Of a stretch of 64,000 nt of DNA, positions 32,465 to 41,752 are shown piece after piece (position 1 is the first letter of the stretch; every line of letters begins with the position of its first letter). This stretch comes from Phycisphaerae bacterium. GTDB lineage: Bacteria > Planctomycetota > Phycisphaerae > UBA1845 > Fen-1342. The notes under the pieces were generated by a model that did not search any database, was not told the DNA's origin, and saw nothing but the letters and a program-made list of their open reading frames with translations. The stretch is from contig JANQNU010000058.1 in assembly GCA_028279405.1 (NCBI GenBank), positions 1 through 64,000 of the forward strand, written 5' to 3'. Both the position numbers and the translations under genes were made by a program.

Positions 32465-34671
32465 ACCCGCAGACCTTCGCTGGCTCGTTCTTCCGCCGGG
32501 CCGCCGACGTGCTCGACGCCGCTGCAGGCGCTTGGACGGGAGCGTCGTTCGATCAACTGAAGAGCTGGATTCTGCGTCCGGATATGCGCGATCCAGCGCG
32601 CGTCTCCAATCCATATGAGCAGGTCTCTTGGGTCTTCGCCGGCGTCCAGCCAATCATCAACACGATGGCCGGTTTCCCTTGCACCATTTTCGCTGGCGGC
32701 TCTGACCAAGCATTGACCAACGGTGCGGCCTACGAGCTGTTGGACCGACCGCAGCCGCACGAGACATGCTCGATGATGATCGAGCGGCTGGTCGCGTACT
32801 ACGTCCTCACGGGAGAGGCGCACCTGATCTATCAGGACATGGCGGGCCGACCAACATCGATCGGGTCTGAGATCAAGCGGCTGGCGGTCGTCGGCTACAA
32901 CCAAATGCAGCCGCTTCGGGGCGCGAACGGCGAACTCTTGGCATGGCGCTATACGCCGATCGGCGGTTCGCGCTCGGTGACGATCCTTCCCGATGAAGTC
33001 GGCACGTTGAAGCTGTTCAATCCGCGCGATCCGATTCGTGGGTTGAGCAAGCTGAAGGCTGCGACCCTTGGGATCGCCCAGGATTACAACTCGTCCCTCT
33101 ACAACATTGCCGCACTACGCAACGGTGGCTCGCCGGGCGGGATTGTGAGTTTCCCCGAGCGCTCCCTGACACCCGAGCAGCGGGCGCTGCGACGTCGAGA
33201 GATCGAAGCGCGTCACGGTGGAGCGGAGAACGCGAACCGCGTGATGGTCTTGGAGGGCGGCGCGACCTGGCAACAGGTCGCAATGAGCAACGTCGATCTG
33301 AGCATGATCGACCTGCAGAAGCTCGGGCGCGAGGGCATTCTCGCGGCGCTCGGCACGCCTCCGGTGGTCGCTGGTCTATTCGATGCAGCGCACTACAACG
33401 TCGCTCCCGCAGCGCAGGCGATCTTCGTCCGTCACACGCTGATGCCGATCGCTCGTCAGATCCAAAACCTCTTCAACGTCGTCATCCTTCCATTAGTGCA
33501 GCAAGGCGCGCGGCTGCAGATCGATATGTCCGGTCATCCGGCGTTGCAGGAAATCGAGTGGTCGAAGATCGACACCTTCAACAAAATGTTGAGCAACGGC
33601 GTGCCGTATAACGAGGCTTCCACCTTCCTGGGGCTCAAGATTAAGCCGCAGAAGTGGGGCGACACATCCCTTCTGCAAAGCGGATTGCTTCCAGCCAAGG
33701 ACGTTGTCGAGGGCACGGTTTTTAGCGTGCCCGAGTTACCAGTACCGAACGATGACGATGACGAAGATCAGGACGATGATCCAGCCGAGCAAGAGGAGCG
33801 GGATGAAGAGGCCGCGGCACTTGAGCGCTACTATGCCAATCGCTCGGTCCAACGCGACGAGCGTCGAGCGATCGAAGAGGTCACACCATCGATTCGCAGC
33901 CGTTACGCGGCCCATTTCCGTCGACAGTCGGTCCAGATGGTGCGCAACCTGCGCCGCGTTGCGAAGCAAGAGAAGCTCGGCGAGCAGTCCAGCTCTTATA
34001 CGTGGACGAAGGCGGCGAACGACGCGGAACGTATTGCTCGCAAAGTGCTGCTTGATTTAGGACGTGAGCAATCAAGACTGCGAGATTTGGTCCGCGGCTA
34101 CTGGACACCGACCGCTCAAGAAGCCGTCCTGGCTGAGCTCGAACGCTTCGGGATCGAGGGCGAGCAGGCCAAGCGGATCGTCTCCAAACTTCGCGGCGGT
34201 CGTCTCTGGGCGCTCATTCTGCGACGCCAGCAAAGCAAGGTCGCCAACATCGAGCTGGTGACGCGTGCCCGGATCGTGCGCACCCTACGCCAGGGGATTG
34301 ATTCCGGCGAGACCGTTACGCAGCTCGCCGAGCGCATCCAGCACGTCATGAATTCATCGCGCGGCCGCGCCCTGAATATCGCACGAACGGAGGCCGGATC
34401 AGCGGTTACCACCGGCCGCTTCCTGGGGATGGAATCCGCAGGTGTGGACGGCAAGGGCTGGATACCCGGCGCCAACACGCGCCCGACGCACGACGAAGCG
34501 GGACGGGACTACAACCCGCGTTCAAGCCCAATACCGATCGATCGGGCGTTCAGCGTCGGCGCGGACAAGCTGATGTACCCCCGTGATCCCCGCGGCTCGG
34601 CTGCCGAGGTGGTGAACTGCAACTGCACCCTCGTACCCGTGAGGCTCAAGCGACGAAAGGCCGCGGCATGA
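32461..34671 (+). CDS. Fused HK97-type portal and MuF head-morphogenesis protein
   Basis: The 736-residue protein joins two functions normally encoded by separate genes. Residues to about 420 are an HK97-type portal (VSWVFAGVQPIINTMAGFP, YYVLTGEAHLIYQD, GSPGGIVSFP). An acidic linker (NDDDDEDQDDDPAEQEERDEE, about 421-450) follows. The C-terminal 200 residues are a MuF domain (ALNIARTEAGSAV, KGWIPGANTRPTHDEAGRD, LMYPRDPRGSAAEVVNCNCTL). The start at 32461 gives an ATGA overlap with the terminase. Confidence 0.85.
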   Translation: MNPQTFAGSFFRRAADVLDAAAGAWTGASFDQLKSWILRPDMRDPARVSNPYEQVSWVFAGVQPIINTMAGFPCTIFAGGSDQALTNGAAYELLDRPQPHETCSMMIERLVAYYVLTGEAHLIYQDMAGRPTSIGSEIKRLAVVGYNQMQPLRGANGELLAWRYTPIGGSRSVTILPDEVGTLKLFNPRDPIRGLSKLKAATLGIAQDYNSSLYNIAALRNGGSPGGIVSFPERSLTPEQRALRRREIEARHGGAENANRVMVLEGGATWQQVAMSNVDLSMIDLQKLGREGILAALGTPPVVAGLFDAAHYNVAPAAQAIFVRHTLMPIARQIQNLFNVVILPLVQQGARLQIDMSGHPALQEIEWSKIDTFNKMLSNGVPYNEASTFLGLKIKPQKWGDTSLLQSGLLPAKDVVEGTVFSVPELPVPNDDDDEDQDDDPAEQEERDEEAAALERYYANRSVQRDERRAIEEVTPSIRSRYAAHFRRQSVQMVRNLRRVAKQEKLGEQSSSYTWTKAANDAERIARKVLLDLGREQSRLRDLVRGYWTPTAQEAVLAELERFGIEGEQAKRIVSKLRGGRLWALILRRQQSKVANIELVTRARIVRTLRQGIDSGETVTQLAERIQHVMNSSRGRALNIARTEAGSAVTTGRFLGMESAGVDGKGWIPGANTRPTHDEAGRDYNPRSSPIPIDRAFSVGADKLMYPRDPRGSAAEVVNCNCTLVPVRLKRRKAAA

Positions 34672-35612
34672 GTGAGACCATGAACATCGCGCACGGATTC
34701 GACACCAGCAAAAAGCTCCAGCACGCGAGCTACTCGCTGCAAATCGAGACTGCACAGCGCGATGAGCAGGGCAACCTACGAATCAAAGGGCTCGCCAACA
34801 CGTTTGGCGTCATGCGCTCACGGCGCGTGCTACTGCCAAGTGCGTTCAACGACTGGCTCGCCGGCAACAACGGCAACGTCAACATCAACCTGCTTGCCAA
34901 CCATGGTTTCGTTCCCGGCTTCGCTTCTATTGGCAAAGTCGAGACGATGCGGGTTACGAACAAGGGCCTGCAGTTCGAGGGTTTCATCGGCAAGGGAACG
35001 GTGCTGATGGATGAAGCTGCGACCCTCGTCGAGTCCAAGATCCTGGACAGCTTCTCGCTCGGGTGGATGAGCAATCAGAGCCGCGTGGTTTCGCGCGAGG
35101 ACAGCGATCTCGATCCGCACCTCAAGAAGCTGTTCAGCCAGAACAAGGAACTGACGCACCTCTGGGCGTTCTTCCGCGTCGAAGTCGTCGAGCTCAGCCT
35201 CGTCGATGTAGCTGATGACCGCGGTGCAAAGCTCGCGGCCGACTTTCGCCGCGGGCTCCTGGATGATGTGCGCTCGGCGCTACGCGATTCCCAGCCAGCA
35301 ACGAAGACTGGCACTCCGGTGCCAGACAGCGCCGCGGTACAGGATGCTATCGCGACCATCGTCAGGGAACAGATCGCAAGAATGGACGACCGCCTCTCCG
35401 AGTTCAAAGACGAGGTCGTCGGGGCAGTTGAAGGAGTCTTAGCCGATCACGGTGACTATGCAGGATACATGCTCCTCAGTGACGAGGATTCCCCGCGCTC
35501 CTGCACGCACGCTGATGATCGCCAACCGAACGCGGGGAATCGTGACCGAATTGACGTCAAAGGTTTGCGCGCCGACCTGGCGCCACTGATCCAAGGAGCC
35601 AAGGATGGCTAA
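34668..35612 (+). CDS. HK97-family prohead protease, with extended C-terminus
   Basis: The 314-residue protein has the family start (LRIKGLANTFGV...RVLLPSAF), a His in LLANHGFVPG that is the likely catalytic base, and a Ser in ILDSFSLGW. It is longer than usual: after about residue 190 comes a helical, scaffold-like part (IVREQIARMDDRLSEFKDEVV). That part may act as the scaffold, as in fused protease-scaffolds. It overlaps the portal (ATGA) and the capsid gene. Confidence 0.82.
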   Translation: MSETMNIAHGFDTSKKLQHASYSLQIETAQRDEQGNLRIKGLANTFGVMRSRRVLLPSAFNDWLAGNNGNVNINLLANHGFVPGFASIGKVETMRVTNKGLQFEGFIGKGTVLMDEAATLVESKILDSFSLGWMSNQSRVVSREDSDLDPHLKKLFSQNKELTHLWAFFRVEVVELSLVDVADDRGAKLAADFRRGLLDDVRSALRDSQPATKTGTPVPDSAAVQDAIATIVREQIARMDDRLSEFKDEVVGAVEGVLADHGDYAGYMLLSDEDSPRSCTHADDRQPNAGNRDRIDVKGLRADLAPLIQGAKDG

Positions 35613-36915
35613 AACAGCACTGGAGACCCCCAAGTCTCCCCAGGAAGAGGGCCTGGAGAGCCTCGTCGCCGACATGGCGAAGATCGTGAAGCGTCACGAT
35701 CAGGCGCTGAATGAACTCGCCGAGAACGACCGCAAGGACATTGCCGAGCAGGCACGCAAGATCGCCGAGCTCAGCGACAAGGTGGAGCGCACACAGTCTG
35801 ACATTTTGGAACGCTTCCGCGGGTTTGTGGATCGTTACGCGAATTCGACCGGCGGACCGCACGTCGGGTTCTTCCCGGATCACGAGAGTGCGCGCGCGTT
35901 CGGCCGTGCTTGCATTGCGCTTGTCCGCAAGAACACCGCCAAGATCGAGCAATGGAAGCAGGAGGACCCGCTCTTTGCGCGTATGTGCGACGCCTCGACT
36001 GCCTCTATCTCGGGCGACACGGGCGAGGACGGCGACTTCATTCGCGTCGAGAGCGTCGTCCCTGGCATTCTCCGAACCGTCGAGAATTTCGGCGTATTCG
36101 AGCGCAACGTGCGAGTGGTTCCGCTTGGCAGCCAAGACGGTGGTCTGATTCGACGCACCTCGGGTCTGGCAGTCCGGTTTCCGCAGCTGGGGCAAGCACC
36201 GGCCGAGTCGAAGCCGAAGTTTGGAAAAACGAACTTCAGCCTCACGGTCTGGGCCGTCCTTGCGATCGCCGAGAACTCGATGTTCCAGGACAACCTGGTG
36301 ATTGCGCTTGCGGAGTTCATCGTCTCCGAACTGCAACTCGCACTTGCCGAAGGCACTGATCAGTTCGGGTTCGCCGGCGACGGCAGTGATGCACACGGTC
36401 GCGTCACCGGGTTCTTTAACTACACGCCGAGCAACATCGTGATCGCGGATGTGGGCGATAACACGTTCGCCAAGGTCGCGGCCAAGAACATGCACTACCT
36501 CGCGAAGTGCTTCGGAGCGCTGCCCGAGAAGCATCACCAGACCGGAGTTCCGAGCTGGGTGATGAGTCGCTCGATCTTCGCGCTCTACCTGGGCGTGCTC
36601 GACACGACCAACCAACCGATCGTCCACATGATCTCGACGGCGGAGGGGCCGGTATTCCGGATCATGGGCTACCCCATTGTGCTGACTTCGTTCGCGCCGA
36701 CCATCGCGGACTCGGGCGTCAGCAAGACGATGCTCGGCCTCTCGTCTTTGCGTAACGCCTTCGCGATCGCCAACCACGCCGCCGGCGCCGAGCTTCGCAG
36801 CTCGGACCAGGTCAAATGGCTGGAGCTGGAAACGGCGCTGATGCTGCACATTCGACGTGACATCAAGCCGCTTGAGAAGGACGCGACCGTCTGGCTCCAA
36901 ACGGCGGGCAGCTAG
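35605..36915 (+). CDS. HK97-type major capsid protein
   Basis: The 436-residue protein has an N-terminal coiled-coil delta domain (about 1-75, LVADMAKIVKRHDQALNELAE...). The capsid fold follows, with the family signatures FAGDGSDAHGRVTGFFNY, SWVMSRSIFALYLGVLD and IMGYPIVLTSFAP. The N-terminal helix is probably removed by the protease upstream. It starts inside the protease gene end by 8 bases. Confidence 0.88.
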   Translation: MAKTALETPKSPQEEGLESLVADMAKIVKRHDQALNELAENDRKDIAEQARKIAELSDKVERTQSDILERFRGFVDRYANSTGGPHVGFFPDHESARAFGRACIALVRKNTAKIEQWKQEDPLFARMCDASTASISGDTGEDGDFIRVESVVPGILRTVENFGVFERNVRVVPLGSQDGGLIRRTSGLAVRFPQLGQAPAESKPKFGKTNFSLTVWAVLAIAENSMFQDNLVIALAEFIVSELQLALAEGTDQFGFAGDGSDAHGRVTGFFNYTPSNIVIADVGDNTFAKVAAKNMHYLAKCFGALPEKHHQTGVPSWVMSRSIFALYLGVLDTTNQPIVHMISTAEGPVFRIMGYPIVLTSFAPTIADSGVSKTMLGLSSLRNAFAIANHAAGAELRSSDQVKWLELETALMLHIRRDIKPLEKDATVWLQTAGS

Positions 36916-36967
36916 GAACCGACTTCAATCCGCCCCGCCAAGGCGGGGGAAACGGAGGTACTTGAGA

Positions 36968-37375
36968 ATGACAGGACGCTTAGTTGAGGCAACCAGCACG
37001 ATCAACGCCCTTGTCCCTGCGGCGTACAACGGCGCCAACAACGGGGCCGCGATCGATACGATCGGCTCCGACGCTGCGCGGTTCACCTTGCAATGTGCCA
37101 CGATCGGAGCCGTTGCGATCGACTTGAAGATTCAGGAGTCCGACGACGGCTCGACCGGCTGGGCGGACATCACTGGCGCGGCGATCGCCTCCCTTGGCGA
37201 CGCCAACGACAACGAGTTGCGACGCATCGATATCGATCTCGGTCGCCTGCGCAACCGCAAGCGGTTTATCCGCCCGGTGCTCACGGCCGGCGGCGCGACC
37301 ACCATGTCCGTGCTCTGCGATCTTTATCGGCTGCACCAGCAGCCGGAGTCGCAGACCGGAGACGTGATCGTCTAA
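36968..37375 (+). CDS. Small virion protein (possible capsid decoration protein)
   Basis: The 135-residue strand-rich protein starts MTGRLVEATSTINALVPA after GGAGG. It has blocks FTLQCATIGAVAIDLKIQESDDGSTGW and KRFIRPVLTAGGATTMSVL, as in small decoration or head-associated proteins. It follows the capsid gene. A protein of similar style is encoded at 16758-17123 in the leftward operon. Confidence 0.6.
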   Translation: MTGRLVEATSTINALVPAAYNGANNGAAIDTIGSDAARFTLQCATIGAVAIDLKIQESDDGSTGWADITGAAIASLGDANDNELRRIDIDLGRLRNRKRFIRPVLTAGGATTMSVLCDLYRLHQQPESQTGDVIV

Positions 37376-37391
37376 CTCAGCGGAGACGTTA

Positions 37392-37994
37392 GTGCTCGCA
37401 ACGGTAGCACAACTCAAGGACGCCGTCGGCGTGACGAGCACCGAGCACGATACGGAGCTCACGCGCATCCTCGGAGACGTCTCGTCCGCGATCGAGCAGC
37501 ACCTGGGCAACCGGCCGCTGATCCATCCCGGCACGGACGTCACCGAGGACTACGACGGTGGTCTTTTTGATGTGCAATTGCGCCGGTGGCCGATCCCCGA
37601 CGCGCAGGCCGTAACGGTCAAGGTCGCCGTCGATCGCGATTTCGCGTCGGCGACCGACCTAGTGGTCGACGAGGACTATTACCTCGATCGAGCGATGGGA
37701 GTGATTTCGAGGCTGCCTGACCGCACGTGCTGGGAGTCGGGCCGCGGTGTCATCCGTGTTACCTATGCCGGCGGCTACGCCGACCCGAACGCAGACCCGA
37801 CGCCGGCGGGCGTCGCCACGCTACCTGGACATATTCGCCAAGCGGCGTTGTTGCAGGCGGCGCATGAGTGGGATCGCAAACGCAAACCTGGCGCATCGAG
37901 CGAAGGGATGGCCGGGGGTTCGGTTGGTTGGGTTGGGCAGGTCGCACTACTCAAGGGAGTCGGGGAGATGCTGGTGACGGAGAAACGCTGTTGA
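37392..37994 (+). CDS. Head-tail connector protein (gp6-like adaptor)
   Basis: The 200-residue protein starts at GTG 37392 with LATVAQLKDAVGVTSTEHDTELTRILGDVSSAIEQ. That is the helical start of HK97 gp6/SPP1 gp15-type adaptors, followed by RWPIPDAQAVTVKV and a C-terminal helix (IRQAALLQAAHEWDRKR). It would form the ring under the portal. Its stop overlaps the TTG of the next gene. Confidence 0.8.
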   Translation: MLATVAQLKDAVGVTSTEHDTELTRILGDVSSAIEQHLGNRPLIHPGTDVTEDYDGGLFDVQLRRWPIPDAQAVTVKVAVDRDFASATDLVVDEDYYLDRAMGVISRLPDRTCWESGRGVIRVTYAGGYADPNADPTPAGVATLPGHIRQAALLQAAHEWDRKRKPGASSEGMAGGSVGWVGQVALLKGVGEMLVTEKRC

Positions 37995-38575
37995 CGTCGG
38001 TCACGATCAAACCCGATGTCTCCGGCGTCAAGGGCGGTCTTGATGCGATCGTGCGTCAAGTCGCCGAGGCGCTCGCGCAGGGCCTCAACGCGGCAGGACA
38101 GGTCGGCGTGCGGCACGTTGTGCTTGAGGCCGACGCGCGCGGCATCAAGGCGCGTAGTGGTGCTCTGTTCGCGAGCATCAAGAGCCTAGAGATCGACGAT
38201 CTGACGATCGAGGTCGGAGTTCCGGACGCATCGCCGGCGCGCAAATACGCCGGCCTGCTCACGGCCGGCGGTATCCGGCCGAAGAAAGGCCGCGCCTTAA
38301 CAATCCCGATCGGCAAGGGCGCCACGCGCGGCGGCACGGGGCGCTTCACGAGCGTCGCTGACGCCGAGGCCCAGCTCGGCAAGCAGCTCTTCCGTGTCGG
38401 TCGGACGCTGGGATTCAACGACGGCCGCAACAAGTTCCAGCCCGTGTTCGTGTTGGTCTCGCACGTTCGCGGTCGCAACGTCTTGGAGCCGGCGATCGAC
38501 AAGGCCAAGGATGAGATGACCGAAGCCGTGCAACAGGTCGTTGATGAGGTCATCAAGGAGGGCGGACTCGGATGA
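37991..38575 (+). CDS. HK97 gp10-like neck/tail-completion protein (probable)
   Basis: The 194-residue protein probably starts at TTG 37991 (overlap TTGA). It has a long N-terminal helix, the block RHVVLEADARGIKARSGALFASIKSL, and GVPDASPARKYAGLLTAGG. These fit HXXEE/gp10-type tail-completion proteins, and its place between adaptor and next neck protein agrees. Confidence 0.6.
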   Translation: MTSVTIKPDVSGVKGGLDAIVRQVAEALAQGLNAAGQVGVRHVVLEADARGIKARSGALFASIKSLEIDDLTIEVGVPDASPARKYAGLLTAGGIRPKKGRALTIPIGKGATRGGTGRFTSVADAEAQLGKQLFRVGRTLGFNDGRNKFQPVFVLVSHVRGRNVLEPAIDKAKDEMTEAVQQVVDEVIKEGGLG

Positions 38576-39003
38576 GCAGGCCCGCGGAAATCCTGAAGGA
38601 GCTCAAGCTGGCGATCGAAGACGCCGGTTTCGGTGTCGTGTTCGGACAGGTCGCGCCGGTCTCGCTCAACGATGGCGAGGTCGGCATCACGCCGGCCGAC
38701 ATCTCGATCTCGGATGCGGACGGTAGCGCGGTTCATTGGACATTCCCAGTGGATTTCGCGGTGCGTTCGAAGCTCGGCGCGACATCGGCCGCGACGACCG
38801 CATGGGACAAGACCGTAGACGACGTGATGGACCTGCTGCGCAAGATAATGCAGTGGCCCGCGCTGAAGCCCGGCGGAAGTCTCACACGCCTGCGCAAGTT
38901 CGAGGGCGGAACGATCGACGCGCTGCCCGAAACGAAAGAAGGGACCAAGACCGCCCTGACCGGGCGATTCGTTTTTCAGTGGCGCGACGACCTCGCGCTA
39001 TAG
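38572..39003 (+). CDS. Tail terminator-like protein (probable)
   Basis: The 143-residue protein starts MSRPAEILKELKLAIEDAGF and contains a strand-rich core with WTFPVDFAVRSKLG and TALTGRFVFQW. The layout of an N-terminal helix, then VxF strands, then a final strand is that of tail terminators. Its position before the tail-tube candidate agrees. Confidence 0.55.
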   Translation: MSRPAEILKELKLAIEDAGFGVVFGQVAPVSLNDGEVGITPADISISDADGSAVHWTFPVDFAVRSKLGATSAATTAWDKTVDDVMDLLRKIMQWPALKPGGSLTRLRKFEGGTIDALPETKEGTKTALTGRFVFQWRDDLAL

Positions 39004-39033
39004 GGGCACGGACGCCCCGAGGAGTGGCCTGAC

Positions 39034-39468
39034 ATGGCTGGATCTGCACAACCATCAATTATCAACATCGTCTCCGCGGCGGGGGGCGTCGCTGGCCTTA
39101 CAGCCATTGATCGCGCGCGACGCTTCAACCTGTTAGTCGACGTAACAACCAAGGAGGTTCCCGGCGACAAAATGCCGAAGGACCACGTAGCTACGTATAC
39201 GCGCGCCGATCTTGAGATCGAGACAACCAGTCTCGCCGCATATCACCTACATCTGTTCAACACCACGGCCCAAGTCCTAAAGGTCGTAGTGCAAGGCGAG
39301 GCAGCACAAGAAACGCACACCTTCAGCAAAGTCAAGCCAGCCGGTGGCGGACCGTCACAATACGACCCACCGGAAGAGGGTGGTCAAGTCAAAGCCTATG
39401 TTCTCCGCTTTAAGGCCATGGAGAACGCCCCGGGCGAGGGCTTCGATACTTTCCTCACCGTGTCATAA
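39034..39468 (+). CDS. Putative tail tube protein
   Basis: The 144-residue strand-rich protein contains LEIETTSLAAYHLHLFNTTAQVLKVVVQGEA. It lies between the terminator-like gene and the tape-measure gene, where the major tail protein is expected. The family itself is not recognised. Confidence 0.5.
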   Translation: MAGSAQPSIINIVSAAGGVAGLTAIDRARRFNLLVDVTTKEVPGDKMPKDHVATYTRADLEIETTSLAAYHLHLFNTTAQVLKVVVQGEAAQETHTFSKVKPAGGGPSQYDPPEEGGQVKAYVLRFKAMENAPGEGFDTFLTVS

Positions 39469-39480
39469 GAAGGCGATTCC

Positions 39481-40833
39481 GTGGCCGACAACGTTCGCAT
39501 ACCAGTCAAGGTCGAAGGCGCTGATCCCGCCAAGCAGGAGCTCCGCGAAGTCGGTCAGGCGGTCGAAAGTGTGGGTAGCGCAGGAAACGCAAGCGCATCC
39601 GGCACACGCCAAGTTGCGTCCGGCGTTGACAGCGTCGGGAAGAGCGCTGGCAAAGCGGCTAGCGGAACCAAGGAAGTCGCCAAAGGTCTCGGCCAGGTCG
39701 ACGATTCCGCCAAGACGGCGGTATCCGGATTGGTGAGCCAGTTCAACCCTGCAATGGGCGCTGCAGTCAATCTGGCGACCGATCTGGCCAAGGGCGCAGG
39801 GGCTATTACGACGAACCTGATCGCTCTTGCGGGTGCCGGTATCGCACTCACTGGAATTGTCGTAGTCGCCCAAGGAATCGCTGATGCTTGGCGTGACGCC
39901 GCCGAACAGGCGCGCAAGCTGCGCGAGCAGCAGCGGAAGCTCACCGAAGAGGGTATTGCCGACCAGGAGCGACTGGCGGATGTCGTCCGCGACGCGGGAA
40001 TCCCTGGCACCGCCGGCGAAGCTCGTGCCATCAGCCGTAGGCTACAGCTCACCGGCATTGAGGAGCGGCTCGCTGATTTGGGTGCTGCTGCGCAGCTTCG
40101 TGCATCGTTGACAGACGACCAGACTCTGCAGTTCATCGCTGGAGCCTTCCTCCAGCAAGTGCAAAGCGGCAGCGGACCTTCCGCTGGCGATCTCCGTACC
40201 CCAAATACTATCAGTCAAATTGTCGGTCGCGGTGGCAGCGATACCGCACAACAGGCTCTCGCGGCGCGTCTGCGCGACACCGGTCCGTTTGCACGCGCGG
40301 AGGCTCCCGCCCTCGGTACGCTTGTCGAAGATGCACGGCAGCGATTGTTCAGTGAAGTAGAGCGCATCATTGCAGACAACAGATTTCGCGATGAACAGCC
40401 CGAGGCTCAGTTGCTTCGTTCCCTCGTTGTGGGCGGAAAGCCCGTAGACGTCGGTAGTGTTTCTGCCGCCCAGCAGCGCGGGATTCTCGCCGGAGTCGAT
40501 TTGCCTCGCACATCGCAGGGGCTTGGTAGGTTCATCTTCGATCGAAACCAAGCTGCACAGGTGACAGAGTTCGTAGTTCGCGAGAATCGTGTCGGCGACA
40601 TGACCGCCGAGGAGCTCTTTCGCCTCTTCCAACGCGCTGCTGGACGCGCCGGTGTCGACCCAATCACGCTTCAGGAGAGTATTCGGAGCGAGACCAGCGA
40701 GCGCGTCATCATCAATTTCCAACAGACCAACGTGAACTCTGCGCAGTTCAACGGCGCCACGCCGCTCGACGCGTTGAGCGAGGACGCGTTGCTCGGCGCG
40801 CAGCCGCGCGTCAACTTCCCGGCGGGACCGTAA
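39481..40833 (+). CDS. Short tape-measure-like protein
   Basis: The 450-residue protein starts at GTG 39481. The N-terminal half is Ala/Gly/Ser/Val rich and repetitive (GTRQVASGVDSVGKSAGKAASGTKEV), followed by two hydrophobic segments (LIALAGAGIALTGIVVVAQGIA) and long helices (AEQARKLREQQRKLTEEG). That is typical of tape-measure proteins. It is short, which would mean a tail of roughly 70 nm if the usual length per residue holds. Confidence 0.7.
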   Translation: MADNVRIPVKVEGADPAKQELREVGQAVESVGSAGNASASGTRQVASGVDSVGKSAGKAASGTKEVAKGLGQVDDSAKTAVSGLVSQFNPAMGAAVNLATDLAKGAGAITTNLIALAGAGIALTGIVVVAQGIADAWRDAAEQARKLREQQRKLTEEGIADQERLADVVRDAGIPGTAGEARAISRRLQLTGIEERLADLGAAAQLRASLTDDQTLQFIAGAFLQQVQSGSGPSAGDLRTPNTISQIVGRGGSDTAQQALAARLRDTGPFARAEAPALGTLVEDARQRLFSEVERIIADNRFRDEQPEAQLLRSLVVGGKPVDVGSVSAAQQRGILAGVDLPRTSQGLGRFIFDRNQAAQVTEFVVRENRVGDMTAEELFRLFQRAAGRAGVDPITLQESIRSETSERVIINFQQTNVNSAQFNGATPLDALSEDALLGAQPRVNFPAGP

Positions 40834-40851
40834 CGAGGAGGAACTGCGTGC

Positions 40852-41271
40852 ATGCCAGTTGTATTCAACGGTTCAGCGGTCGACGGCAAGACGCCGATAA
40901 CGCTCGCTGCCGGCAACCACAATCTGATCCCTCCGACACAGGCGCAGGCATCCGCCGGACAGCTCGCGATGCGCACGCTCGTATCTCCGATACCGCGGAT
41001 CGATGCCAGCGCTTCGCAGCACTTCGGTGTCGATCCGCAGGACATCATCGTCCGCTACTGGCTCTCGTTCGGAACGGTCGCGCACCTGCAAGCGTTCTAC
41101 GAACTGTTTCGCCAATACCGCGCCGGCCGGTACAGCCTACTCGACGATGTCGGCCAGACGTTCCAGTTCGTGGAGTTTCGTCGCATCGTCCCGGCCGGGA
41201 GACCCGAGACCACGGTCGACAACAAGTTCCTCGCCGAGGGACGCGTCGAGTTCAAGATCATGCAACCGTAG
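40852..41271 (+). CDS. Hypothetical tail protein
   Basis: The 139-residue protein is strand-rich with a central helix (FGTVAHLQAFYELFRQY). It lies between the tape measure and the Acb2/Tad1-like gene. Position suggests a distal tail or adaptor protein; no family is recognised. Confidence 0.5.
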   Translation: MPVVFNGSAVDGKTPITLAAGNHNLIPPTQAQASAGQLAMRTLVSPIPRIDASASQHFGVDPQDIIVRYWLSFGTVAHLQAFYELFRQYRAGRYSLLDDVGQTFQFVEFRRIVPAGRPETTVDNKFLAEGRVEFKIMQP

Positions 41272-41290
41272 ACGGCATCGGAGTTAGCTA

Positions 41291-41746
41291 GTGGACGCGC
41301 GATCGGAAGACTATTGCCCCACTTGTCGTAGGTGTTTACCCAAGGACTGGCCCTGCCCATCGTGCGAAGGCGAAGAGGCGTTGTTTGTCAAAGGAGATCG
41401 CATGTACAGCGACGGAAACCGAATCGTTCAGCAAGCTGGCGAACGCACCGCGGGTGGTGCTTACTACGAGTACCACATCGTCGAGGAGATCGGCCGCGAC
41501 CAGACGCGTCTTCTTGAGTCGATCGAGTTCCAGTCTGCGCCGATTGCGGAGGTTGGTGTTCAGGGTGTCACGAACGAGTGCCTGCTTGCGATCGTCGCGG
41601 ATCGTCTGCAGGAATTCCAGCATGGTTCCCACCCCTGTGACGAGAACCTTGAGGCACTGCATCACATTCGCGATGCGCTCGCTGCGCTTGAGCGTCGCAC
41701 GGCAGCTCGCAAGATGCGTGGTGTCGAGGGCACGAAACAGGAGTAG
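41291..41746 (+). CDS. Candidate Acb2/Tad1-like cyclic-nucleotide sponge with zinc-ribbon start
   Basis: The C-terminal part has the pattern IEFQSAPIAEVGVQGVTNECLLAIVADRLQEFQ, then NLEALHHIRDALAALERRT and GVEGT. That is the core of a widespread phage family annotated Acb2/Tad1-domain; Acb2 and Tad1 bind immune signal molecules of CBASS and Thoeris defence. The N-terminal extension carries four Cys (C9, C12, C22, C25) in a CPxC...CPxC ribbon, unusual for this family. Two starts have good sites: GTG 41291 after GGAG, and ATG 41402 after AAGGAG, giving a form without the ribbon. It sits among tail genes. Confidence 0.6.
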   Translation: MDARSEDYCPTCRRCLPKDWPCPSCEGEEALFVKGDRMYSDGNRIVQQAGERTAGGAYYEYHIVEEIGRDQTRLLESIEFQSAPIAEVGVQGVTNECLLAIVADRLQEFQHGSHPCDENLEALHHIRDALAALERRTAARKMRGVEGTKQE

Positions 41747-41752
41747 TCGCGC

